Assembly (NCBI GenBank): GCA_903930725.1
Contig: CAIYZW010000844.1
Location: forward strand, 1-15,951
Direction of reading: 5' to 3'
DNA: 15,951 nucleotides
Source: an uncultured Bacteroidota bacterium
GTDB taxonomy: Bacteria > Bacteroidota > Bacteroidia > Bacteroidales > 4484-276
Of the stretch, positions 7,266 to 15,326 are shown one piece after another. Positions within the stretch are counted from its first letter, which is position 1. Every line of letters begins with the position of its first letter. Under the pieces are notes generated by a model. That model searched no databases, was not told the origin of the DNA, and saw only the letters and a list, made by a program, of their open reading frames with translations. A program made the translations under genes and the position numbers.

Positions 7266-8717
7266 TTGAAGAAACTCGACTTATTTGTCCTCAAATCATA
7301 CATTGGCCCTTTGGTGCTCACCTTTTTTATTTCCCTTTTCATTCTTGTAATGCAGTTCCTCTGGAAATATGTTGACGACCTTGTTGGAAAAGGCCTCGAA
7401 TGGTACATCATAGGTGAGTTACTCTTTTATGCTTCATCCACTTTTGTTCCGCTTGCGCTGCCGTTGGCAATCCTCTTATCGTCGTTGATGACCTTTGGTA
7501 ACCTGGGCGAACAATATGAACTGGTTGCGCTAAAAGCATCGGGAATTTCGCTTCGCCGCATCATGAAACCGTTGGTGGCTCTATCGCTTGTAATCAGCAT
7601 TATGGCTTTTTTGTTTTCAAATTATGTTTTGCCTATTGCTAACCTCAAGTTTCATTCGCTTCTTTACGACGTAAGGCAGCAAAAACTAACCTTAAACATT
7701 AAAGAAGGTATTTTTTATAATGGAATCGAAGGATTTACAATAAGGGTGGCAAGCAAAGATCAGGATAAAAATATCCTGCACGATATTATGATTTACAACC
7801 ACTCCCAACGCCAGGGAAATACACAGCTTACCATTGCCAAATGGGGAACGATGGAGATGGCGCCCGACAAAAGCACGCTCATTTTTAAACTTTATGATGG
7901 TTACAATTACGAGGAAGTTACCGACAGACGGAATTATAAAATAACCCGACCATTTCAGCGAAGCCAGTTTAGGGAGCAAACCCGACGGTTTGGAGGTCTC
8001 GATTTTGCACTAAATCGTACCAACGAAGAGCTTTTCAGAAATAATTATCAGATGATGAACCTCGGGCAGCTTAGTCAGACTCAGGATTCGCTGTCGGAAG
8101 AGCTTGTCCTGCGTAAAAAAAGGTTCATTAAATCAATTGACGAAAAATTTGAGTTTCTTAAAAAAGCTGATTCCTTGCTTGTATCACATGATACTATTAC
8201 CCCCGACACGGCTTATTTAATGGCCGCACTCGATAAAACCGAACAGCTAAAAGTTATGGATTATTCGTTGCAATCGGCCAGATCGGTTAAAAACAACATC
8301 GAGTATTCCAAAAAAGATTTCGAAGAACGCGAACTGCGTATCAGGAAGCACGACATCGAATGGCATCGCAAATTCACACTTTCCATCGCCTGCTTTATCT
8401 TGTTTTTTATCGGCGCACCGCTTGGAGCAATTATCAGGAAAGGTGGCCTTGGCCTTCCGGTAGTGGTTTCGGTTTTCTTTTTTGTGATTTTTCATATCAT
8501 CTCCATCACCGGCGAAAAATACGCCAGAGCAGGAATTCTTGAGCCTCGCTTAGCCATGTGGCTGGCCTCCCTGGTACTCTTGCCGCTGGGAATTTTCCTT
8601 ACCTATAAAGCAACCACCGACTCACCGATTCTTGAAGCAGATGCCTGGAACAGGGTCTTTAAAAAGCTTCTTTTCTATAAAAAAGATGATCAAGAAAAAA
8701 TTCCGGAAGTAAAATGA
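7266..8717 (+). CDS. LptF/LptG-family lipopolysaccharide export permease (YjgP/YjgQ)
   Basis: A 483-residue inner-membrane protein of the LptBFG exporter, which extracts lipopolysaccharide and passes it to the periplasmic bridge. The N-terminus (LDLFVLKSYIGPLVLTFF) is typical of the family. Three hydrophobic helices lie at about 12-32, 57-75 and 102-123, and three more in the last third (about 368-390, 397-415 and 432-452). Between them is the periplasmic beta-jellyroll region. The segment KEGIFYNGIEGFTIRV (146-161) is typical. It is longer than the roughly 360-residue E. coli proteins because a charged, probably helical insert at about 265-365 precedes the last helices. The start is TTG, chosen because the conserved N-terminus begins there and no suitable upstream ATG exists. 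LptF and LptG cannot be told apart here. It overlaps the next gene by 4 bp. Confidence 0.88.
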   Translation: MKKLDLFVLKSYIGPLVLTFFISLFILVMQFLWKYVDDLVGKGLEWYIIGELLFYASSTFVPLALPLAILLSSLMTFGNLGEQYELVALKASGISLRRIMKPLVALSLVISIMAFLFSNYVLPIANLKFHSLLYDVRQQKLTLNIKEGIFYNGIEGFTIRVASKDQDKNILHDIMIYNHSQRQGNTQLTIAKWGTMEMAPDKSTLIFKLYDGYNYEEVTDRRNYKITRPFQRSQFREQTRRFGGLDFALNRTNEELFRNNYQMMNLGQLSQTQDSLSEELVLRKKRFIKSIDEKFEFLKKADSLLVSHDTITPDTAYLMAALDKTEQLKVMDYSLQSARSVKNNIEYSKKDFEERELRIRKHDIEWHRKFTLSIACFILFFIGAPLGAIIRKGGLGLPVVVSVFFFVIFHIISITGEKYARAGILEPRLAMWLASLVLLPLGIFLTYKATTDSPILEADAWNRVFKKLLFYKKDDQEKIPEVK

Positions 8718-9919
8718 AAGTACTGGTACTTTGCAATAAATCGCCTTTTCCGCCTAAAGAAGGTGGCCCCATAGCCATGAATACCATCATTGAAGGGCTG
8801 ATTAATGCAGGGCACAAGGTAAAAGTACTGGCCATCAATTCTAATAAATATGGTGTTGATGTTAAGGATATTCCCGAGGATTACCGTCAGAAAACACAAA
8901 TCGAAACGGTTTACATAAATCTTGCTGTAAAACCTGTTGATGCTTTTCTGAATCTTTTTACAGGAAAATCTTACCATGTCGAGCGGTTCATTTCGGCAGC
9001 CTTTGAGCAAAAACTCATCGAAATCCTCAAAACGAACCAATTTGACATTGTTCAGCTGGAAACGCTCTACATCAGCCCGTACATCGAAACCATCAGGAAA
9101 TATTCAAAAGCTAAGATTGTTCTAAGGTCTCATAATATCGAGCACCTCATTTGGAAACGTGTTGCCGAAATCACTAAAAACCCGCTCAAAAGCTGGTACC
9201 TTCATCATCTTTCGCGAACACTCAAAAACTACGAACTTGGGGTTCTCAATCTTTACGACGGAATTGCAACCATCACTAAAAAAGACGGCGACTATTTTTT
9301 GAGCCATGGCTGCAAAATCCCGGTGATTGCCATTCCTTTCGGGATAAATCTTGAGAATTTCACCGAAAATTCGGGCATCGAAACCGAGTTTCCATCGCTG
9401 TTCCACATTGGCGCCATGAATTGGATGCCAAACGAAGAAGGTATAAAATGGTTTGTCGAAAAAGTCTGGCCTTTGGTAACTGGCGAATTTCCTGCTTTGA
9501 AATGTTATCTGGCAGGCCGCGAAATGCCCGACTGGCTTACAAATTCCAAAATCAAAAATCTCGAAGTAATTGGCGAAGTTGACGATGCTTTTGAGTTTAT
9601 TTATTCAAAAGCCATCGAAATTGTGCCTTTGTTTTCGGGAAGTGGCATCCGCATTAAAATTATCGAAGCTATGGCCGCTGGAAGAGCTGTAATTTCGACC
9701 AGTATTGGCGCCGAGGGCATCAATATCGAAAACGGTGAAAATATTCTGATTGCCGATACTCCTGAAGAATTTTTTGATGGCATCAAAAAGTGCGTTACAA
9801 ACGAGACTTTTTGCCTTACATTAGGCCAAAATGCCCGGCAGCTTGTCTTTCGCGACCATTCAAACCAAAAACTGATTATAAGGCTCGAAGGTTTTTACCA
9901 ACAAATAATTTCCCGATAA
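8714..9919 (+). CDS. GT-B glycosyltransferase (GT4-like)
   Basis: A 401-residue cytoplasmic or membrane-associated glycosyltransferase of the GT-B fold. The N-terminal Rossmann-type domain starts MKVLVLCNKSPFPPKEGGP, with the Gly-rich loop where the acceptor binds. The C-terminal nucleotide-sugar domain has FHIGAMNWMPNEEG (230-243) and the diagnostic block VPLFSGSGIRIKIIEAM (304-320) followed by AAGRAVISTS. The EAM/AAG motif, with its conserved Glu, contacts the sugar donor in GT4-type retaining enzymes. Its ATGA overlap with the upstream permease gene implies translational coupling. This suggests it adds a sugar to a surface glycan or lipid A-linked core. The donor and acceptor cannot be read from the sequence. 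Confidence 0.85.
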   Translation: MKVLVLCNKSPFPPKEGGPIAMNTIIEGLINAGHKVKVLAINSNKYGVDVKDIPEDYRQKTQIETVYINLAVKPVDAFLNLFTGKSYHVERFISAAFEQKLIEILKTNQFDIVQLETLYISPYIETIRKYSKAKIVLRSHNIEHLIWKRVAEITKNPLKSWYLHHLSRTLKNYELGVLNLYDGIATITKKDGDYFLSHGCKIPVIAIPFGINLENFTENSGIETEFPSLFHIGAMNWMPNEEGIKWFVEKVWPLVTGEFPALKCYLAGREMPDWLTNSKIKNLEVIGEVDDAFEFIYSKAIEIVPLFSGSGIRIKIIEAMAAGRAVISTSIGAEGINIENGENILIADTPEEFFDGIKKCVTNETFCLTLGQNARQLVFRDHSNQKLIIRLEGFYQQIISR

Positions 9920-9945
9920 AAAGCAGGAAATTCTATTTTTGTAAG

Positions 9946-11118
9946 ATGAAAATTCTTGTACTGCTTCCACGGGTTCCGTTTCCACTCGAAAAAGGCGATA
10001 AACTGCGGGCTTTCAACCACATTCGTTATCTTTCAAAAAATAATGAAATCATCCTTTGCGCCCTCAACGATTCCACGGTTCATCCCGATGCCATCAAAAA
10101 TCTACAGCCTTTTTGCAAATCCATTCATATTTTAAATATTTCAAAAGTCAGGATTGCCTGGAATCTGGTGGCTGCTTTTTTTAAAGGAATCCCCTTCCAG
10201 ACGGGCTATTTTTACAATAAGAAGGCGCAAAACAAGCTTGATAAAATTATTGAGCAGGAAAAACCAGACCACATCTTTTGCCAGTTGCTTCGTGTAGCCG
10301 AATATGTTAAATATCAACCAATTCCAAAAACACTCGACTATCAGGATGTGTTTTCAAAAGGTGTCGAACGCCGCATCGAAAAAGCGCCATTTTATCTGAA
10401 ACCTTTATTCAGAGCTGAATACAAACGCTTAATAAAATACGAAAACCAAGTTTTTTCGTGGTTCGACAACAAAACCATCATCTCAAAACCCGACCGCGAT
10501 TTTATTCCTCATCCCGAAAAGGAAAAAATCGAAATTATCCCAAACGGCGTTGATTATGAGTTTTTTAAACCCTTAAATCGCGAAAAGGAATACGAAGTCG
10601 TGTTTATCGGGAATATGGGCTACCCGCCCAATGTAAATGCCGCCGAATTTTTGGCCCGTGAAATTTTACCATTGGTTCACCAGTCAAAACCAGGCGCAAG
10701 GCTGCTTTTGGCCGGCGCCTCGCCCGCCAAGCGCGTTCTTGCCCTCCAGACCGACAAAATTCAGGTTACTGGCTGGGTTGACGACATCCGCGTATGTTAC
10801 GCAAAAGCCCGGATTTTTATCGCACCCATGCAAATTGGCACAGGTTTGCAAAACAAACTCCTCGAAGCAATGGCCATGAAAATTCCGTGCATCACATCGC
10901 CACTGGCCAACAGCGCGTTAGGCGCAAAAGATGGAATCGAAATTCTGGTTGGAAACAATCCATCCGAATATGCCGCCCACATTATTAATTTGCTGGAAAA
11001 TACCACTTTTGCTGATGAAATTGCCGAAGCCGGCTATCGGTTTGTCATCGGAAATTACGACTGGGAGCAGGCTACTTCCAAACTTGAGGAAATTATGGTA
11101 AAATCAACAAAGCTTTAG
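9946..11118 (+). CDS. GT-B glycosyltransferase, stp1/TIGR03087-like
   Basis: A 390-residue GT-B glycosyltransferase. An in-frame start exists at 9790, but it lies inside the preceding gene. ATG 9946 begins exactly at the conserved MKILVLLPRVPFPLEKGDKL motif and leaves a 26-bp gap. The N-terminal PFPLEKGDKLRAF resembles the opening of the stp1-type sugar transferases (TIGR03087, described with exopolysaccharide/PEP-CTERM loci). The C-terminal half has VVFIGNMGYPPNVNAAEF (218-235) and the donor-site block MQIGTGLQNKLLEAMAM (295-311). Part of the N-terminal half is rich in Phe and Lys, compatible with membrane association. It is distinct from the upstream glycosyltransferase but probably acts in the same pathway. 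Donor and acceptor are unknown. No PEP-CTERM or exosortase gene is in the window. No obvious hairpin terminator follows. Confidence 0.85.
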   Translation: MKILVLLPRVPFPLEKGDKLRAFNHIRYLSKNNEIILCALNDSTVHPDAIKNLQPFCKSIHILNISKVRIAWNLVAAFFKGIPFQTGYFYNKKAQNKLDKIIEQEKPDHIFCQLLRVAEYVKYQPIPKTLDYQDVFSKGVERRIEKAPFYLKPLFRAEYKRLIKYENQVFSWFDNKTIISKPDRDFIPHPEKEKIEIIPNGVDYEFFKPLNREKEYEVVFIGNMGYPPNVNAAEFLAREILPLVHQSKPGARLLLAGASPAKRVLALQTDKIQVTGWVDDIRVCYAKARIFIAPMQIGTGLQNKLLEAMAMKIPCITSPLANSALGAKDGIEILVGNNPSEYAAHIINLLENTTFADEIAEAGYRFVIGNYDWEQATSKLEEIMVKSTKL

Positions 11119-11151
11119 TTTTTTGCATTTATCTACTTTCATTTTTCCCAG

Positions 11152-11163
11152 ATATCCGGATAT
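11152..11163. repeat. 12-bp perfect palindrome
   Basis: ATATCCGGATAT is its own reverse complement with no loop. It has no T-tract and cannot form a useful terminator hairpin, so a dimeric regulator site is possible. It lies between the glycosyltransferase gene and the promoter before the HdeD-like gene. Confidence 0.4.
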
Positions 11164-11211
11164 TTCAACGGCCACAGCTTCACCAATGGATTTTTATCCC
11201 ACCGGGTCACC

Positions 11212-11240
11212 TTGTCATTTGTTCGAAATTCATACATTTG
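11212..11240 (+). promoter_or_regulatory. Bacteroidota-type promoter upstream of the HdeD-like gene
   Basis: A -33 TTG (11212-11214), an 18-nt spacer and the -7 element TACATTTG (11233-11240) match the phylum consensus. This is the same spacing as the promoter at 3478-3506. The predicted start is near 11247, leaving a leader of about 120 nt before the gene, longer than the other leaders here. Confidence 0.6.
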
Positions 11241-11365
11241 TAGCTGAAGCAATTTTTAAAGTTTATGGAAATCAAAAATAAGTATTCGTGATACAATTTC
11301 CAGGGAAAACCCTTGCTAACAAAGGCATTCAATAAATTTGAAATACAGAATAACAATAAACTTAA

Positions 11366-11911
11366 ATGAATAAAAACATGGAAAACAAAGTTAAAAATTA
11401 TCGTTCAATCCTGTTAATCAACGGGATAATTGCATTAATCTTTGGGCTTTTTGCTCTTTTTGCAACTGAGGCATTGTTAATAACCTTTGCCAAATATTTC
11501 GGACTCGTTCTGGTAATTGGTGGCGGCATTGGCGTATTTGCTGCCATATCAAACAAAAAAAACAATAAAGATTACGTTTTTTCAATGATTTCATCAATCC
11601 TGAGTGTTTTAATCGGTTTATTTATCCTGATTTTTACACAGACAAGTCTTGAAATTTTCATCATCATCATTGGCATTTGGGCTATAGTTATTGCAGCATC
11701 GCAACTGTGGATTTCGTTTAAATTTTCCGGCGATAGTAGCCAGAAAAAAATACTACTGTTTAATGGTCTTCTAACCCTGGCTTTTGGCGTAATCCTATTT
11801 TTAAAACCGGTACAGTCGATCGTTACGCTTTTTTCGATAGTTGGAATATTGGCAATTGTTTTTGGCGTTGTGCTCATTTATCTATCAATAATCCTTCATC
11901 CAACAAAGTAG
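11366..11911 (+). CDS. HdeD/DUF308-family six-helix membrane protein
   Basis: A 181-residue inner-membrane protein with six hydrophobic helices at roughly 14-33, 41-60, 71-91, 95-115, 128-146 and 150-176, separated by short basic loops (NKKNNKD, SQKK). The helix pairs share LINGIIALIFGLFALF-like spacing (compare LFNGLLTLAFGVILFL near 131-146). This internal repetition is typical of DUF308/HdeD proteins. E. coli HdeD contributes to acid resistance at high cell density, but for most relatives the function is unknown. The start could also be the ATG at 11378 (MENK). It stands alone, with its own promoter upstream and 135 bp before the EttA gene. Confidence 0.82.
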   Translation: MNKNMENKVKNYRSILLINGIIALIFGLFALFATEALLITFAKYFGLVLVIGGGIGVFAAISNKKNNKDYVFSMISSILSVLIGLFILIFTQTSLEIFIIIIGIWAIVIAASQLWISFKFSGDSSQKKILLFNGLLTLAFGVILFLKPVQSIVTLFSIVGILAIVFGVVLIYLSIILHPTK

Positions 11912-12046
11912 CGTTAATAGTTTATTTTTACATTTTTCTATCAGATGATTTGATAAAGATTTCCAATCTCACCTATTATTTCTGATAAATCCGGAAAAAG
12001 GAATCATTTGAGTATTTTAATATAATATATTGATAATAAAAGCATT

Positions 12047-13726
<1,680 letters not shown>

Positions 13727-13760
13727 TTTAGAATTTAATGATATTCAAAAACTGATTTTT

Positions 13761-14465
13761 ATGGCGAAAGAAAAGATTTATGCCGTGCTTACGGGCGATG
13801 TGGCCGGTTCGTCGCGACTCGAAGGTGAGCAGCGGCAAAAATTGGTCACTGTTCTAAAACGATCTTTTACACTTGTTGATGAGATTTTGGGAAGCCAGAT
13901 TGTGGCTTTCCCTTTCGAGATTTTCCGTGGCGACAGTTTCCAGGGCGTTTTAAATCAACCTTCACAAGCGCTCAAAGCAGCCATAATTATCAGGGCAAAT
14001 ATCCGCCGGAGTTTTGATACAACTTTAAAAAACGCATTTGATGCACGCATTGCTGTCGGCATTGGCTCAATCACGCTACTCCCCGACCAGCGTGGCGGCG
14101 AGGGCGATGGCCCGGCCTATCGTAACTCAGGCCCGGTTTTAGATGAAATGACAAAACCACCCAGGTTTTTGATTGTCCGCACACCCTGGACCGAAATGAA
14201 CAGCGAACTAAACGTGGAACTTGCCTTGCTGGATGCGATAGTGATGAAATGGAGCGTGGAACAGGCTGAGGTGGCTCTGGAATTTTTTAAAGGAAAAACA
14301 CAGGAACAAATGGCCGAATATTTCCAAATAGCTCAGTCCTCAATTCGTAAAAGACTTTACAATGCCAACCTCGAACAAATCACACAACTCGAAAATCGTT
14401 TCGGATTTCTTTTATCAAAATATGAAAAAGAAGAAGAAATTATAGCCCCACAGGGCTATAATTGA
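13761..14465 (+). CDS. SatD-family protein with C-terminal helix-turn-helix
   Basis: A 234-residue soluble protein of the SatD family (named after Streptococcus mutans SatD), whose biochemical role is not established to my knowledge. The first about 165 residues carry the motifs TGDVAGS (11-17), FRGDSFQG (55-62), RIAVGIGS (96-103) and GPAYRNSG (117-124). Their order and spacing recall class III nucleotide cyclases: a first metal Asp after strand 1, then GD-x-F, then R-x-x-x-G and a G-x-A/V segment. Residues about 177-206 (KTQEQMAEYFQIAQSS then IRKRLYNANLEQI) form a helix-turn-helix of the sigma-4/LuxR-like kind, suggesting DNA binding. The last residues, IIAPQGYN, are encoded by the first hairpin of the downstream palindrome array. 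It precedes a DUF3307 membrane protein, an arrangement I recall seeing in other Bacteroidota. Confidence 0.8.
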   Translation: MAKEKIYAVLTGDVAGSSRLEGEQRQKLVTVLKRSFTLVDEILGSQIVAFPFEIFRGDSFQGVLNQPSQALKAAIIIRANIRRSFDTTLKNAFDARIAVGIGSITLLPDQRGGEGDGPAYRNSGPVLDEMTKPPRFLIVRTPWTEMNSELNVELALLDAIVMKWSVEQAEVALEFFKGKTQEQMAEYFQIAQSSIRKRLYNANLEQITQLENRFGFLLSKYEKEEEIIAPQGYN

Positions 14466-14518
14466 TGATTATAACCCTACAGGGTTATAATTGATGATTA
14501 TAACCCCACAGGGCTATA
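14438..14518. repeat. Three REP-like palindromes, 29-bp period
   Basis: Three hairpins have stems starting at 14441, 14470 and 14499, each an 8-bp core with a 4-nt loop (CACA, TACA, CACA) and separated by the identical 9-nt spacer ATTGATGAT. Hairpin 1 is TATAGCCC/GGGCTATA and extends to 11 bp per arm (14438-14448 with 14453-14463). Hairpin 2 is TATAACCC/GGGTTATA, a compensatory change of both partners. Hairpin 3 is TATAACCC/GGGCTATA, with one A-C mismatch that would be a G-U wobble in minus-strand RNA. Hairpin 1 overlaps the last codons and stop of the SatD gene. The array looks like a repetitive extragenic palindrome family. No T-tract follows, so it is not a standard terminator. Confidence 0.85.
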
Positions 14519-14572
14519 TTTTAAGTTTAAAAATATCATTGGATTTTAAATTTGAAACCAAAACACTAATTT

Positions 14573-15313
14573 ATGATGGCTCACTTGAACGATTTGGATC
14601 TGGCGATGCTTCTCAGGTTGCTGATTGCACATTTGCTGGGTGATTTTTTGTTGCAGCGCAAAAGCTGGATTAACGACAAGATCGCTAACAAGTGGACATC
14701 AGGCTCGCTTTACCTCCATGTTCTCATTATCGGAACGCTTACTTACCTGTTTTCAGGCCGCTTTAATAACCTCTGGATTCCATTGATCGTCATGTTTTCG
14801 CACTATTTTACAGATGTTTGGAAATCGTACAAAGGCGAAGAACTCAGATTTTTTTTGATAGATCAATTTTTTCATTTTTTAGTTCTTCTGATGGCCTGGT
14901 ATTTTTATGTGATGCCGGAAATTGACCTGATTGCGATTTTGACGGCCATTTTTAACAACCAGAATATTTTGACTTTTATTCTGGCTTATATTTTTGTAAT
15001 CTGGCCTGCCGGATATTTGATTGCCAAAATAACCAAACCCTGGCAGGAACAGATCGAAGGCAACAAAGGCCTGAAAGACGCAGGCCGCTGGATTGGGATG
15101 ATCGAGCGAATTCTTATCCTGACTTTTGTGTTGATAAACCAGTTTACCGGAATTGGATTTTTGATTGCCGCAAAATCAATCCTGCGGTTCAGCGATATCA
15201 AAAACACCGATGACCGCAAGGAGGCCGAATATATTCTTCTCGGTACCATGGTCAGCTTTATTGTGGCCATTTTTGCCGGACTTTTGGCAGTGCAGGTCAT
15301 CAAACATTCATGA
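14573..15313 (+). CDS. DUF3307 domain-containing multipass membrane protein
   Basis: A 246-residue integral membrane protein of the DUF3307 family, of unknown function. Hydrophobic segments lie at about 10-27, 47-60, 67-80, 97-113, 117-128, 133-150, 177-200 and 221-243. The N-terminal HLLGDFLLQRKSW (20-32) is the family hallmark. Polar residues recur in or beside hydrophobic stretches: His20, Asp24 and Gln28, His49, His77 and Asp81 (SHYFTD), Asp97, Gln98 and His101 (DQFFH). This pattern suggests a metal or proton site in the membrane and recalls YdjM-type membrane-bound hydrolases, but that is inference. The start could be ATG 14573 or 14576. It lies 107 bp after the SatD gene, with the palindromes between, and 13 bp before the amidohydrolase gene. 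Confidence 0.82.
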   Translation: MMAHLNDLDLAMLLRLLIAHLLGDFLLQRKSWINDKIANKWTSGSLYLHVLIIGTLTYLFSGRFNNLWIPLIVMFSHYFTDVWKSYKGEELRFFLIDQFFHFLVLLMAWYFYVMPEIDLIAILTAIFNNQNILTFILAYIFVIWPAGYLIAKITKPWQEQIEGNKGLKDAGRWIGMIERILILTFVLINQFTGIGFLIAAKSILRFSDIKNTDDRKEAEYILLGTMVSFIVAIFAGLLAVQVIKHS

Positions 15314-15326
15314 TAGCTTTTTATAA

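Noticed and set aside
9934..9941. TATTTTTG as a promoter for the second glycosyltransferase
   Set aside because: It matches TAnnTTTG but lies only 4 nt before the start codon with no -33 TTG. Transcription would start at or inside the gene, so operon transcription is more likely.
9790..9945. N-terminal extension of the second glycosyltransferase
   Set aside because: It overlaps the coding region of the previous gene in another frame and precedes the conserved MKILVLLPRVPFP start. ATG 9946 is better.
14438..14518. Rho-independent terminator after satD
   Set aside because: The hairpins are AU/GC stems without a following T-tract, and three near-identical copies with fixed spacers fit a repeat family better.
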